Assembly: GCF_026393345.1 (NCBI RefSeq)
Contig: NZ_JAPLAI010000040.1
Span: forward strand, 1-61,851
DNA from: Microbacterium sp.
GTDB taxonomy: Bacteria; Actinomycetota; Actinomycetes; Actinomycetales; Microbacteriaceae
DNA: 61,851 bases
Reading direction: 5' to 3'
The translations under genes and the position numbers were made by a program. Under the pieces are notes generated by a model. The model was not told the origin of the DNA and did not search any database. It was given only the letters and a program-made list of their open reading frames with translations. Of the stretch, positions 40,997 through 50,190 are shown one piece after another; position 1 is the first letter of the stretch; the number at the start of each line of letters is the position of its first letter.

Positions 40997-41974
40997 GTGG
41001 ACGACACCGTAGGGCAGCTCGGCGAGCGCGAAGTACTACGCCGCATCCTCGCCCGGATCGGCCGGAGCGCGGCGGAGGTAGGGCCCGGCGATGACGCGGC
41101 CGTGCTCGCCGTTCCGGGCGAGCGAATCGTGGCGACCACCGACACCCTGGTGCACGGACCCGACTTCCGGCTCGCCTGGTCGAGCGGGTACGACGTCGGC
41201 TGGAAGGCCGCCGCCGTGAACCTCGCCGACATCGCCGCCATGGGTGCCCGCCCCACCGCGCTGCTCGTCGCGCTGACAATGCCCGACGACACCCCGGTGG
41301 CGTTCGTCGAGGCGTTGGCCGACGGCCTGCGCGAGGCGTGCGCCGCGCTCGCCCCCGGCTGCGCGGTCGAGGGCGGCGACCTCGCCGCCTCCGACACGCT
41401 CACCGTCGCGGTGACCGCCCTCGGCGTGCTCGATCAGGATCCCGTGCTCCGCTCCGGGGCGCGGGCCGGCGACGTCGTCGCGCTGGCGGGGGATGCGGGC
41501 GTTGCCGCGCGCGGCTTGCAGCTGCTGTTCGACCGCTTCCGCGATGCCGACGGCGCCCCCGTTGCCGTGACCGACGATGCGGCACTGACGGATGCGGAGC
41601 GCACGGCCCTCGCCCGGCAGCTGCGCCCGCATCCGCCGATCGCACACGGCCCCCTCGCGGCTGCGGCGGGCGCCACGGCCATGATGGACGTGTCGGACGG
41701 CCTCGTGCTCGACGCCACCCGTCTCGCCACTGCATCCGGGGTCACCGTCTCGATCGACACCGCCCCGTTCGCGGGTGAGCCGCTCGCCCTCACCGGCGGT
41801 GAGGACCACGCACTGCTCGCCACGTTCCCGGCCGAGTCGGCGCTGCCGGACGGATTCCGTCGCATCGGCGAGGCGCGGATGGCCGGGGCGCATCCCGTGC
41901 TGGTCGACCGCGAGCCGCCGGTCGGTCGCGGCGGCTGGGATCCCTACGCGGACTGGGATGCGGCGAGGGGCTGA
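40997..41974 (+). CDS. thiL: Thiamine-monophosphate kinase
   Basis: Phosphorylates thiamine phosphate to thiamine diphosphate. The 325-aa protein has the PurM-like fold: GPGDDAAVLAV near residue 30, TTDTLVHGPDFRLAWSS, KAAAVNLADIAAMGA with the metal-binding Asp, GGDLAASDTLTVAVTALG, and MDVSDGLVLDATRLA. GTG 40997 follows a -10 box by 6 nt. Its last 31 bp overlap the 3' end of rsmD on the other strand. No other thiamine gene is present here. Confidence 0.95.
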   Translation: MDDTVGQLGEREVLRRILARIGRSAAEVGPGDDAAVLAVPGERIVATTDTLVHGPDFRLAWSSGYDVGWKAAAVNLADIAAMGARPTALLVALTMPDDTPVAFVEALADGLREACAALAPGCAVEGGDLAASDTLTVAVTALGVLDQDPVLRSGARAGDVVALAGDAGVAARGLQLLFDRFRDADGAPVAVTDDAALTDAERTALARQLRPHPPIAHGPLAAAAGATAMMDVSDGLVLDATRLATASGVTVSIDTAPFAGEPLALTGGEDHALLATFPAESALPDGFRRIGEARMAGAHPVLVDREPPVGRGGWDPYADWDAARG

Positions 41975-42519
41975 GCCCACCACACGGCGGTGTCGCCGTA
42001 CACCCGGCCGCGGACGAGTTCGAGCCCGGATGCTGCCCAGTCCGGCTCTGCGGCGCGCTTGCCCCGCTCCACCACGACGAGCGCGTCGGGCGAGAGGACG
42101 CCGCCGAGGAGGCCCAAATCGGCCGCCAGGTCGCCATCCGAGAGCTCATAGGGCGGATCGGTGAACACCAGGTCGTAGGTGGCGCGGGCCTGTCGCAGGA
42201 ACGCCTGCACCCCGCTCCGGTGTACCCGTGCCGGGGCGCCGACCGCACGGGAGACGCGCTCCGCGTTTCGCTGTGCCACGGTCGCCGCGGGCCCCGCCTT
42301 CTCCACCAGATCGGCGCTCACGCCGCCTCGGCTGAGGGCTTCGAGACCCAGCGCACCGGTCCCGGCGTACAGGTCGAGCACGCGGGTCCCCGCGATCGCG
42401 TCCGCGCTATCGAGCGCGCCGAAGAGGGATTCGCGCACGCGTTCGCTGGTGGGCCGGGTGCCGCGGTCGGGCACGTCCAGTCGGATGCCCCCGGCGGTCC
42501 CCGCGATGATCCGGGTCAC
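41944..42519 (-). CDS. rsmD: 16S rRNA (guanine(966)-N(2))-methyltransferase
   Basis: A 191-aa Rossmann methyltransferase that modifies G966 of 16S rRNA. MTRIIAGTAGGIRLDVP and TRPTSERVRESLF are the family N-terminus, VLDLYAGTGALGLEAL binds SAM, and FTDPPYEL is the catalytic DPPY motif. It overlaps thiL tail to tail by 31 bp. In many bacteria rsmD is next to coaD; here recG and an acyltransferase gene lie between them. Confidence 0.95.
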   Translation of the reverse strand: MTRIIAGTAGGIRLDVPDRGTRPTSERVRESLFGALDSADAIAGTRVLDLYAGTGALGLEALSRGGVSADLVEKAGPAATVAQRNAERVSRAVGAPARVHRSGVQAFLRQARATYDLVFTDPPYELSDGDLAADLGLLGGVLSPDALVVVERGKRAAEPDWAASGLELVRGRVYGDTAVWWAQPLAASQSA

Positions 42520-42541
42520 GCTGCCAGCCTATCGAGGGCGC

Positions 42542-43135
42542 TCACGCGTCGGGGGAGACGGCGCCCGTGCCGTCCTCTTCGCGCAGGCGTGGTTCGGTGC
42601 GGAGGGCCGGCCGTACGCCCGCCTTGTCGGCATAGAACGCGCGGATGCGGTCCATGTCGGCCGGGATGTCGCCGGTGAGCTCCAGCGTCGGTCCGAGACC
42701 GGTGGTCATGGTGGTCCGGTCGACGTAGCCGAGGGTGACGGGCATCCCCGCCTGCAGCGCGATCCGGTAGAACCCCGACTTCCAGTGGGAGCCCGCACCG
42801 CGCGTCCCCTCCGGGGTGACGACGAGGCCGAACACCTCGCCCGCGTGCACCCGGGCGACGACCTCGTCCACCACCCGGGCCGGGTTCTTCCGGTCCACCG
42901 GGATACCGCCGAGGCCGCGCATGAGCGGTCCCCGCCAGCCGCGGAACAGGCTGCTCTTGCCCAGCCACCGCACCGGGACCTGCAGCCGCCACGCGATCGC
43001 CAGCATGATGACGAAGTCCCAGTTGGAGGTGTGCGGCGCACCCACCAGCACGGTGGGCCGGTCGGGGGCAGGCTCCGACACGAGCCGCCACCGGCTCAGC
43101 GCCCAGAACAGGCGGGCCATCAGGGAGCGCAGCAT
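42542..43135 (-). CDS. PlsC-like acyltransferase
   Basis: A 197-aa member of the glycerol-phosphate acyltransferase superfamily, smaller than the enzyme at 37305. APHTSNWDFVIML is the H(X)4D motif, LGKSSLFRGW the second block, and VTPEGTRG the third. It has a short hydrophobic N-terminus and no clear full transmembrane helix. The acceptor is unknown; relatives include lyso-lipid and ornithine-lipid acyltransferases. It lies upstream of rsmD on the same strand with a 22-nt gap, so they may be co-transcribed, and it is divergent from recG. Confidence 0.85.
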   Translation of the reverse strand: MLRSLMARLFWALSRWRLVSEPAPDRPTVLVGAPHTSNWDFVIMLAIAWRLQVPVRWLGKSSLFRGWRGPLMRGLGGIPVDRKNPARVVDEVVARVHAGEVFGLVVTPEGTRGAGSHWKSGFYRIALQAGMPVTLGYVDRTTMTTGLGPTLELTGDIPADMDRIRAFYADKAGVRPALRTEPRLREEDGTGAVSPDA

Positions 43136-43184
43136 CCGTCCACCGTAGCCCGGTCGCCGCGTGGCCGGTGTCGGTGCCGCGGCC

Positions 43185-43190
43185 TAGACT
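43185..43190 (+). promoter_or_regulatory. -10 box (TAGACT) of recG
   Basis: TAGACT is 6 nt before the GTG start of recG, with no Shine-Dalgarno. Confidence 0.5.
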
Positions 43191-43196
43191 TTCGGC

Positions 43197-45356
43197 GTGA
43201 CCGTGACCCTCGACAGCCGCCTGGACGGCGTCGTGGGCGGCAAGACCGCCGCCGCGCTGAAACGGGCGTTCGCGATGCGGACCGTGGGCGATCTGCTCTC
43301 GCACTATCCCCGCCGCTACGCGCTGCGTGGCGAGCTCACCCCCATCGACTCGCTGACGGTGGGTGAGCAGGTGACGATCGTCGCGCAGGTGGAGTCCGCG
43401 ACCGAGCGGAAGATGCAGAGCCGGCGCGGCAGCATCCTCGAGGTGATGATCACCGACGGGCGTGGTCATCTGCAGCTGACGTTCTTCAACCAGTCGTGGC
43501 GGCTAGGCGAGCTTCTGCCCGGCAAACGCGGCATCTTCTCCGGCAAGGTCGGCGAATATCGCCACGGGAAGCAGTTCGCACACCCCGATTACGAGCTGTT
43601 CACCGATGAAGACACCGCCGTGATGGCGGCAGCGACGTACGCCAAGCAGCCCATCCCCATTTACCCTGCCACGGCCGCGCTGCCGAGCTGGAAGGTGGGC
43701 ACGATCGTGCGGCACGTCCTCGACGTGCTCGGCGAGCTCGACGATCCGCTGCCGGAGAAGCTGCGTGCCGAACAGGGGCTCCTGCCCTTCCGCCTCGCGC
43801 TGCAGCGCGTCCACACTCCCGATTTCGAGGATGAGACCGCTCCGGCGCTGCAGACTCTCCGGTGGCACGAGGCCCTCGTGCTGCAGACCGCACTGCTGCA
43901 GCAGCGGCAGTTCACCCGCGCGCTGTCGGCCACCGCTCGTCCTGCCGGTGACCTGCTGGCCCGCTTCGACGAGTCGCTGCCGTTCCCGCTCACGCCCGAC
44001 CAGGTAAGCGTCGGTGCGAGTATCGCCGGCGACCTCGTGGGTGCGTGGCCCATGAATCGCCTGGTGCAGGGCGAGGTGGGGTCGGGGAAGACCCTCGTCG
44101 CCCTCCGCGCCATGCTGCAGGTCGCGCAGAGCGGCGGGCAGAGCGCCCTCATCGCACCCACCGAGGTGCTCGCCGGGCAGCACCTGCGCTCGATCACGCG
44201 GATGCTGGGGCGAGACCTGGCGCCCGAGCTCATGCCGACGCTCCTCACCGGGCAGATGCCCGCAGCGGACCGGCGGAAGGCGGCGCTCCGCGTGGCATCC
44301 GGTCAGGCGCTCATCGTCGTCGGCACGCACGCGCTGCTGAGCGACAAGACCACCTTCGCGGACCTCGGCCTCGTCGTCGTCGACGAGCAGCACCGGTTCG
44401 GCGTCGACCAGCGGGAGGCGCTCCGCGCCAAGGGCACGAGTCCGCACGCGCTCGTGCTCACCGCCACGCCCATCCCGCGGACGGTCGCGATGACCGTGTT
44501 CGGCGACCTCGACGTGTCGACCATCCGCACGATGCCCGCGGGGCGCGCCGGCATCGAGACCTTCGTCGCCCCGCTCGCCGAGCATCCCGCGTGGTTCGCC
44601 CGGGTGTGGGATCGTGCCGCGGAGGAGATCGCGCAGGGGCGGCAGGTGTTCGCGGTGTGCCCGGCCATCGATGTCGAGGCCGGCACCGCCGAACCCGCCG
44701 ATGGCCCGGAGCCGCCCACCGACACCGCGGAGAACACCCCCACCCGGTGGGGGGTCGTGCAGCTCGCCCGCCTCCTCGCCACCCACCCGAAATTCCGGGA
44801 CCTCCGGGTCGAGACGCTGCACGGAAAGCTCCCCGCAGACGAGAAGGACCGCATCATGCGGGCCTTCGCCGCGGGCGAGATCGACGCGCTCGTCGCCACC
44901 ACCGTCATCGAGGTGGGCGTCGATGTGCCGAACGCCTCGACGATGATCATCATGGACGCCGACCGGTTCGGCGTGTCGCAACTGCACCAGCTGCGCGGCC
45001 GGGTGGGCCGTGGCGGGGTACCGGGCCTGTGCCTGCTGGTCACCGAGGCGGCGCCCCGTACGCCGGCGCGCGCCCGGGTCGAGGCCGTGGCGGCCACCCT
45101 CGACGGCTTCGCCCTCGCCGAGGTCGACCTGGAACTGCGCGGAGAGGGCGATGTGCTGGGCGACGCCCAGTCGGGTGTGCGGTCGTCGCTCCGCCTCCTC
45201 CGCGTGGTCACCGATGCCGATCTCATCGCACAGGCCCGTACCGAGGGGGAGCGGATCCTCGACGACGACCCCGCGCTGCTGCGGCATCCGGGGTTGGCCC
45301 AGGCCATCGAACGACGCCTGGATGCGGGCGAGCGCGCCGCCATGGCGAAGAACTGA
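43197..45356 (+). CDS. recG: ATP-dependent DNA helicase RecG
   Basis: Branch-migrating helicase that remodels stalled replication forks and Holliday junctions. The 719-aa protein has the wedge/OB domain at the N-terminus (about 50-160, with FFNQSW), then helicase motifs: [17 protein letters not shown] (Walker A), [14 protein letters not shown] (DEQH box), [19 protein letters not shown] (motif III), and [18 protein letters not shown] with [12 protein letters not shown] (motifs V-VI). An insertion rich in Pro/Thr (about 495-520) sits between motifs III and IV. GTG 43197 is set by the -10 box. coaD follows after 83 nt with its own -10 box. Confidence 0.97.
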   Translation: MTVTLDSRLDGVVGGKTAAALKRAFAMRTVGDLLSHYPRRYALRGELTPIDSLTVGEQVTIVAQVESATERKMQSRRGSILEVMITDGRGHLQLTFFNQSWRLGELLPGKRGIFSGKVGEYRHGKQFAHPDYELFTDEDTAVMAAATYAKQPIPIYPATAALPSWKVGTIVRHVLDVLGELDDPLPEKLRAEQGLLPFRLALQRVHTPDFEDETAPALQTLRWHEALVLQTALLQQRQFTRALSATARPAGDLLARFDESLPFPLTPDQVSVGASIAGDLVGAWPMNRLVQGEVGSGKTLVALRAMLQVAQSGGQSALIAPTEVLAGQHLRSITRMLGRDLAPELMPTLLTGQMPAADRRKAALRVASGQALIVVGTHALLSDKTTFADLGLVVVDEQHRFGVDQREALRAKGTSPHALVLTATPIPRTVAMTVFGDLDVSTIRTMPAGRAGIETFVAPLAEHPAWFARVWDRAAEEIAQGRQVFAVCPAIDVEAGTAEPADGPEPPTDTAENTPTRWGVVQLARLLATHPKFRDLRVETLHGKLPADEKDRIMRAFAAGEIDALVATTVIEVGVDVPNASTMIIMDADRFGVSQLHQLRGRVGRGGVPGLCLLVTEAAPRTPARARVEAVAATLDGFALAEVDLELRGEGDVLGDAQSGVRSSLRLLRVVTDADLIAQARTEGERILDDDPALLRHPGLAQAIERRLDAGERAAMAKN

Positions 45357-45427
45357 CCGCTGCTCCCCGGGGCAAGAACCGCGAAACCTTCTATGTCGTC
45401 CGGCCATGGGCGGTGCGGTGCCCCCAG

Positions 45428-45433
45428 TACGCT
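45428..45433 (+). promoter_or_regulatory. -10 box (TACGCT) of coaD
   Basis: TACGCT is 6 nt before GTG 45440. Confidence 0.5.
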
Positions 45434-45439
45434 GAGGGG

Positions 45440-45940
45440 GTGAGCAATCGGATCGCCGTCGTCCCCGGATCCTTCGATCCGCCGACCCTCGGCCACCTCG
45501 ACGTCATCCGTCGCGCCGCAGGACTCTACGACGAGCTGCACGTCGTCGTCGTGCACAACCCGGGCAAAGAGGCCATGCTGCCGATCGCGCAGCGGCTGAG
45601 TCTGCTCGATCAATCGATCGCCGAGGGCGGCTTCGACGCCGACCACGTGACGGTCGCCTCGTGGAGCGTAGGTCTGCTCGTCGACTACGCCGCCGATGTG
45701 GGCGCGGGGGTGCTGGTCAAGGGCATCCGTTCGCAGCTCGACGTGACCTACGAGACGCCGATGGCGATCGTCAACCGGCACCTGGCCGGCGTCGAAACGG
45801 TGTTCCTGTTGCCTGACCCCTCCCACGCGCTGGTCTCCAGCTCGCTGGTGCGTCAGGTGGCGGGCCTCGGCGGCGACGTGTCGCCGTACGTCCCGCCCGC
45901 GGTGGCGCGGTTCCTGGACACCGGCGCCCGCGGCATCTGA
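45440..45940 (+). CDS. coaD: Phosphopantetheine adenylyltransferase
   Basis: Adenylates 4'-phosphopantetheine to dephospho-CoA, the penultimate step of CoA synthesis. The 166-aa protein has [17 protein letters not shown] with the TxGH nucleotidyl-transfer motif, [12 protein letters not shown], and [16 protein letters not shown] near the C-terminus. GTG 45440 is placed by the -10 box. The long frame upstream of it is a shadow of recG. Confidence 0.96.
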   Translation: MSNRIAVVPGSFDPPTLGHLDVIRRAAGLYDELHVVVVHNPGKEAMLPIAQRLSLLDQSIAEGGFDADHVTVASWSVGLLVDYAADVGAGVLVKGIRSQLDVTYETPMAIVNRHLAGVETVFLLPDPSHALVSSSLVRQVAGLGGDVSPYVPPAVARFLDTGARGI

Positions 45941-45949
45941 GGGCGCGGG

Positions 45950-45955
45950 TAGACT
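45950..45955 (+). promoter_or_regulatory. -10 box (TAGACT) of the DUF177-rpmF-rnc-mutM operon
   Basis: TAGACT is 6 nt before GTG 45962. The genes that follow are spaced by 13, 10 and -8 nt, so this promoter probably serves all four. Confidence 0.55.
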
Positions 45956-45961
45956 CCCCGG

Positions 45962-46525
45962 GTGAGAAATCGTCGGCCCGGCCCGTTCAGCATCAACATC
46001 CGTGACATCGATCGTCGTCCGGGGGAGATGCGTGAGACCGAACTCGACGTCGTCCTGACGGAGAAGTGGGGCGAAGGTCTCGTGGCCGTCGAGGCCGGGG
46101 AAACCCTGGAACTCGACGCGCGGTTGGAGTCCGTTCACGAGGGCATCCTCGTCACCGGCGAGGTCCATTCCACCTACTCCGGAGTGTGCGGCCGATGCCT
46201 CATCGACATCGCCGCGCCCGTCGAAGTCGAGTTCCAAGAGCTTTTCGCGTATCCTGGTGGGGAAGCGAATGACTTCGAGGTTCAAGACGACCACGTGGAT
46301 CTTGAAACTCTGGTCAGGGATGCGATTGTTCTCTCGCTTCCGTTCCAGCCGGTTTGCCGGCCGGACTGCCCGGGGCTCGACCCAGCCACGGGTGAACGTC
46401 TGGCTGACAGCCCCGGAGCGGCATCGCAAGAACCCGTCGATTCACGGTGGGCAGCGCTTGCGGAGCTTGCTGCGGAGCCGGCCGAAGAGCCCGGCGAAAC
46501 CGGGCAGAACCCCCAGAACTCCTAG
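45962..46525 (+). CDS. DUF177/YceD family protein
   Basis: A 187-aa protein of the YceD family, nearly always encoded just before rpmF. It has CGRCLIDIAAPVEVEF and a later CRPDCPG, four cysteines that may bind a metal. The family is linked to 23S rRNA/ribosome maturation in plants and bacteria, without a known activity. The acidic C-terminus (about 150-187) is low complexity. Leaderless GTG start. First gene of the operon with rpmF, rnc and mutM. Confidence 0.9.
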   Translation: MRNRRPGPFSINIRDIDRRPGEMRETELDVVLTEKWGEGLVAVEAGETLELDARLESVHEGILVTGEVHSTYSGVCGRCLIDIAAPVEVEFQELFAYPGGEANDFEVQDDHVDLETLVRDAIVLSLPFQPVCRPDCPGLDPATGERLADSPGAASQEPVDSRWAALAELAAEPAEEPGETGQNPQNS

Positions 46526-46538
46526 GAAAGAGAAGACC

Positions 46539-46748
46539 ATGGCTGGAAACCCTCCGAAGCGCAAGGTTTCGCGCTCCAACACTCGTTCGCGTCGCGCGCA
46601 GTGGAAGGCCGCGCCCGTCGCGCTGGTCAAGACCATCGAGAACGGCAAGGTCGTCTACAGCCGTCCTCACCAGGCGAAGGTCGTCACCGACTCGCAGGGC
46701 ACCGAGCTGTTCCTCGAGTACAAGGGCCGCAAGGTCGCCGACGTCTGA
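46539..46748 (+). CDS. rpmF: 50S ribosomal protein L32
   Basis: A 69-aa basic ribosomal protein beginning MAGNPPKRKVSRSNTRSRRA, characteristic of bL32. The zinc cysteines of some L32 forms are absent, so this is the C-minus type. ATG 46539 follows GGAAAGAG. It lies 13 nt after the DUF177 gene and 10 nt before rnc. Confidence 0.97.
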   Translation: MAGNPPKRKVSRSNTRSRRAQWKAAPVALVKTIENGKVVYSRPHQAKVVTDSQGTELFLEYKGRKVADV

Positions 46749-46758
46749 TCCGCGTCCT

Positions 46759-47448
46759 ATGACGGACGTGGCGGACCTCTCCGCACTTTCCGAGAAGCTC
46801 GGGGTCGTCATCGATCCCGAGCTTCTCTCTCTTGCACTGACCCATCGTTCCTACGCGTACGAGCACGGCCAGATCCCGCACAATGAGCGCCTGGAGTTCC
46901 TCGGCGACTCGGTGCTGGGTCAAGCCGTCACGGTTCGGCTGTACACGCAGCATCCCGACCTCGACGAGGGTTCCCTCGCCAAGCGTCGCGCCGGCGTCGT
47001 CTCGACCCTGGCGCTGGCGGAGGTGGCGCGCACCATCGGGCTGGGCGAGTTCATCAAGCTCGGCCGGGGTGAGCAGCTCACCGGCGGAGACGACAAGGAC
47101 TCGATCCTCGCCGACACCGTGGAAGCGCTCATCGGCGCGACCTATCTGTCGGTGGGTCCGGAGGCCGCCACGGCGCTGGTCATGCGACTGATCGAACCGC
47201 TCCTCGACGACCCGGACCGCTACGGTGCGGCGATCGATCCGAAGACCAGCCTGCAGGAGCTCGCCGCCGCACAGGGTGCGCCCGCCCCGGTCTACGAGGT
47301 GACCTCCGCCGGGCCCGACCACGCGCGCACGTTCCGTGCCGTCGTCGTCGTCGGCGACCTTCGCACCGAGGGCACCGGGACGAGCAAGAAGCACGCCGAG
47401 ATGGCGGCGGCGCTCACCGCTTGGCACCAGCTCAGCGGCCGTGCCTGA
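46759..47448 (+). CDS. rnc: Ribonuclease III
   Basis: Cleaves double-stranded RNA in rRNA processing and regulatory RNA decay. The 229-aa protein has an N-terminal nuclease domain with NERLEFLGDSVLGQA and DTVEALIGATYLS, which hold the catalytic acidic residues, and a C-terminal dsRNA-binding domain (about 160-229) with TGTSKKHAEMAAAL. ATG 46759 lacks a strong Shine-Dalgarno and may depend on coupling to rpmF. It overlaps mutM by 8 nt. Confidence 0.97.
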   Translation: MTDVADLSALSEKLGVVIDPELLSLALTHRSYAYEHGQIPHNERLEFLGDSVLGQAVTVRLYTQHPDLDEGSLAKRRAGVVSTLALAEVARTIGLGEFIKLGRGEQLTGGDDKDSILADTVEALIGATYLSVGPEAATALVMRLIEPLLDDPDRYGAAIDPKTSLQELAAAQGAPAPVYEVTSAGPDHARTFRAVVVVGDLRTEGTGTSKKHAEMAAALTAWHQLSGRA

Positions 47449-48367
47449 GCTTCCCGAAGTCGAGGTCGTCCGGGCCGGGCTCGAGCCCGCGGTGCGCGGT
47501 GCGACAGTGCTCGGCGTCGAGGTGCTCGACGAACGCGCCCTGACCCGGCATGCCCTCGGGGCCGTCGATTTCGAGCGACGCCTCACCGGCCGCCGCATCC
47601 GGGCCGCGGCCCGCCGGGGCAAGTTCCTCTGGCTGCCGCTGGACCCGCGGGATGTCACGGATGCGGACGCCCCCGAGGCCGTAGTTGGACACCTGGGGAT
47701 GAGCGGCCAGCTGCTGCTGCGGGATTCCGGTGCACCGCGGGAGCGGCACGAGCGCATCCGGCTGTCGATCGCGCACCCCGACCACGGTGACCTCGCGGTG
47801 GTCTTCGCCGACCAGCGCACCTTCGGGTCGCTCGCGCTCGATGTGCTCGAACCCACCCCCGACGGGCGGGCTGGCGGGCGCGGTGCCGACGAGCCGCTCG
47901 TTCCCGGTCAGGTCGCACACATTGCGCGCGACCCGCTCGATCCTGCCTTCGACGACCGGGCATTCCGCGCGGCGCTTCGCCGCAAGCGGGTCGACGTGAA
48001 GCGCGTGCTGCTGGATCAGACCGTCGTGAGCGGGGTGGGGAACATCTACGCCGACGAGGCGCTTTGGGCCGCCCGCATCCATCCGGAGACGACCGCGTCG
48101 CTGCTCGCCACCCGGACGGTGCACCGCCTCCTCGCGGAGGTGCGGACGGTGCTCACGAAGGCGCTGGCCGAGGGCGGCACGAGCTTCGACGCCCAGTACG
48201 TGAATGTCAACGGCCAGGCCGGCTACTTCGCACATTCGCTGAACGCCTACGGCCGCACTGGAGCGCCGTGTCCGCGGTGCGGTACGCCGCTCGTGCGGGT
48301 GTCGTTCACGAACCGGTCGAGTCACTTCTGCCCGCGCTGCCAGAAGCAGCAGCGTTCGCTCAGCTGA
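47441..48367 (+). CDS. mutM: Formamidopyrimidine-DNA glycosylase
   Basis: Excises 8-oxoguanine and Fapy lesions. GTG 47441 gives the N-terminus PELPEVE after Met removal, so Pro2 (the catalytic nucleophile) and Glu3 are in place. GHLGMSGQLLL, DQTVVSGVGNIYADEALW (helix-two-turn-helix) and the C-terminal zinc finger CPRCGTPLVR...CPRCQ follow. The length is 308 aa. It overlaps rnc by 8 nt and the convergent GNAT gene by 8 nt. Confidence 0.97.
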   Translation: MPELPEVEVVRAGLEPAVRGATVLGVEVLDERALTRHALGAVDFERRLTGRRIRAAARRGKFLWLPLDPRDVTDADAPEAVVGHLGMSGQLLLRDSGAPRERHERIRLSIAHPDHGDLAVVFADQRTFGSLALDVLEPTPDGRAGGRGADEPLVPGQVAHIARDPLDPAFDDRAFRAALRRKRVDVKRVLLDQTVVSGVGNIYADEALWAARIHPETTASLLATRTVHRLLAEVRTVLTKALAEGGTSFDAQYVNVNGQAGYFAHSLNAYGRTGAPCPRCGTPLVRVSFTNRSSHFCPRCQKQQRSLS

Positions 48368-49436
48368 GCATTTTCTTCCAGGCGCCCTCGTAGGTCTCTG
48401 GCACGAAGCTGAGTGCCTCGTTGATGTCGAGCATCGGCCGGTTCTCCTCGGCGTTGTACGTGATCACGCGCGGTGAGTGGGGGAACGCGTCGCGCCAGGT
48501 GAGCAGACCCGCGGCCTTCACCAGCATCCCGAGCCGGTGCCCCCGGTGCGCGGCCAGCACAAGCGTGTCTTCCTGGTGGGACGCGGATGTGGAGTCGGGG
48601 CCGATGGCGAGTTCGTTGAACGCGCACAGCTCACCGGAGGCGAGGTGCTGCGCGGCCGTGACCAGCACCCGGCGACCACCGTCGAGGTACTCCGCATCGT
48701 GGCGACGCAGACGCGCCGCATCCCACGCCTCCTCGTCGTACTCCATGCCGGCGGCGGGCGCGTCGGTGGACATGCGCGACTTCATCCACGCGTAGCCATC
48801 GACGAACTCGTCCGGGGTGGGAAGCCACCACTGCACGGTGCGGTATTCGGTCGATGCGGCGCGCGCGGCGTCGAGCTGGGCTGTCAGCGCATCCCGCGAC
48901 CCGGGCAGGGCGAAGGCGCTCATGCGCACGACCTGCTCGAGGGCGTACCCGTGGCGCAGCAGGAACCGGGCGGCGTGATCCCGGGGGATCGATCCGAAGC
49001 CGGTCGGCGGCACCAGCTGCTCCCCGGGCGCGGCGATGTGCTCCACCCAGGTCTGCAGGACGGAGCGGCCCTCGGAGCGCGCGGTGCGTTCGAGCAGCTC
49101 GTACGCCGTCGAGCCGATGCCCTCGCCCCACGCGTCACGGATGAGCTCGATGAGCAGGTACGCGCCGCGCGACCCCGCCTCGAGCGGGATATCGGCGCCG
49201 AGCCGGCCGACCGGCTCACCGTCTCGCAGCACGAGCCACAGCAGACGTTTCTCGTGCGGATCGGGCTGGTAGACGGGGAGCAGCTCGGCCGGGGTCATCG
49301 CATGATCGTCGTGGCCGGAGACCTCGCGGTAGACGCGGTTGCGGACGGCGACCGTGTGGCGGAAGTCCTCGGCGTCCGGACCGTCGGCCCGGGTGGGCAC
49401 GACGACCGGACGGATCTCGATCGAGGCGGGGGGCAT
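48360..49436 (-). CDS. GNAT-family N-acetyltransferase, two-domain
   Basis: A 358-aa protein with two GNAT-like halves. The N-terminal half (about 10-175) has LLWLVLRDGEPVGRLGADIPLE and GEGIGSTAYELLERTARSEG. The C-terminal half (about 200-358) has LVLAAHRGHRLGMLVKAAGL, the acetyl-CoA loop, and VITYNAEENRPMLDINEALSF. This arrangement resembles mycothiol-synthase-like and other duplicated GNATs, but the substrate is unknown. AGGAGGT before ATG 49436 marks the start; ATG 49478, overlapping the upstream small gene, is the alternative. Confidence 0.85.
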   Translation of the reverse strand: MPPASIEIRPVVVPTRADGPDAEDFRHTVAVRNRVYREVSGHDDHAMTPAELLPVYQPDPHEKRLLWLVLRDGEPVGRLGADIPLEAGSRGAYLLIELIRDAWGEGIGSTAYELLERTARSEGRSVLQTWVEHIAAPGEQLVPPTGFGSIPRDHAARFLLRHGYALEQVVRMSAFALPGSRDALTAQLDAARAASTEYRTVQWWLPTPDEFVDGYAWMKSRMSTDAPAAGMEYDEEAWDAARLRRHDAEYLDGGRRVLVTAAQHLASGELCAFNELAIGPDSTSASHQEDTLVLAAHRGHRLGMLVKAAGLLTWRDAFPHSPRVITYNAEENRPMLDINEALSFVPETYEGAWKKMLS

Positions 49437-49474
49437 GCGGGCACCTCCTGGTGCGGGGCGGGTGGGGAAGCGGG

Positions 49475-49744
49475 TCATCGCGGCGGCAGCGAGAACGCGG
49501 CGTACGCGTCGGAGCGTTCACGCTCGTGGCGTACCTGCTCGGCGAGCAGGTACCGCGCATGTGCGTCGCGGTCGACGCGGCGCTGCGACCGGTGGCGTCC
49601 CCAGAGGAGGAGCCACAGGCCGAGCCGCATGGCGCTGCGTTCGAGCAGCGATGGGCGGTGGGCGGAGTGATCGGTCGTCATGGTGACCGGAGGGCGAGCC
49701 CGCACCTGCGTGGGTGCGGAGCCGGAGACATGCAGAGTATTCAT
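49475..49744 (-). CDS. Hypothetical 89-aa protein
   Basis: Not recognised. The frame has a polar N-terminus, a short hydrophobic patch (RLGLWLLLWGR, about residues 40-50) and a very basic, Arg-rich second half. ATG 49744 follows AGGA. It ends 4 nt into the alternative start of the GNAT gene, which hints at co-translation, and lies 166 nt downstream of a small ORF with a good promoter. Start could also be the ATG at residue 22. Confidence 0.5.
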   Translation of the reverse strand: MNTLHVSGSAPTQVRARPPVTMTTDHSAHRPSLLERSAMRLGLWLLLWGRHRSQRRVDRDAHARYLLAEQVRHERERSDAYAAFSLPPR

Positions 49745-49875
49745 GATTCCTGTTTCGATGTGGACGAAAGCGAAGAAGGGGAGCCGGGCGCGCGGAGGGC
49801 GACCGGAGGGGAGACCGCAAACGGGGTGCGCGATCGCGGCGACGATGTGCGTCGAGCGGGTCGCGGCGACGGTCA

Positions 49876-49890
49876 GCCCGCGAAGCGGGC
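49876..49890. other. Short GC hairpin between two small genes
   Basis: GCCCGC (49876-49881) and GCGGGC (49885-49890) form a 6-bp stem with a GAA loop, 21 nt beyond the stop of the 41-aa ORF. It could be an attenuator or RNA-stability element. Confidence 0.35.
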
Positions 49891-49910
49891 AGAGTCGTGC
49901 CCTGCGGTGG

Positions 49911-50036
49911 TTACGCGGCGGTGTGCGCGCGACCGTTCGGGAAGCCGCCGATCAGGCAGCCCCGAAACGCCTCGATGGAGACGGTCGCCACGGCGGCGCG
50001 AGTGCGCTGCACGCCGGTGAATGCTGGATTCATCAT
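49911..50036 (-). CDS. Small protein of 41 aa with strong expression signals
   Basis: The ORF starts MMNPAFTGVQRTRA and ends FPNGRAHTAA; it has one Cys and no clear transmembrane helix. I recognise no family. It is listed because its signals are unusually good: -35 TTGACG, 18-nt spacer and -10 TAGCGT at 50118-50089, and Shine-Dalgarno GAGAGGAG 7 nt before ATG 50036 (ATG 50033 is an alternative). Either it is a true small protein or a leader ORF for the two genes downstream. Confidence 0.55.
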   Translation of the reverse strand: MMNPAFTGVQRTRAAVATVSIEAFRGCLIGGFPNGRAHTAA

Positions 50037-50088
50037 GGCGATCTCCTCTCGACATCGGACGGTATGCCGGGACGCGGCACGGTGAAGG

Positions 50089-50118
50089 ACGCTATCGCAC
50101 AACTCCCAGGTACGTCAA
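50089..50118 (-). promoter_or_regulatory. Promoter of the small ORF and GNAT genes
   Basis: On the minus strand TTGACG (50118-50113), 18 nt, TAGCGT (50094-50089). Transcription would start near 50082, leaving a leader of about 45 nt with a Shine-Dalgarno. This is the best match to a -35/-10 promoter in the right half of the window. Confidence 0.65.
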
Positions 50119-50190
50119 CACCTCGGGCGTGTCGCGCCCGCCTCGCGACCTCGCTGCATCCGTCGCCGAGCCCTCCTGCGCGCCCCGGAG

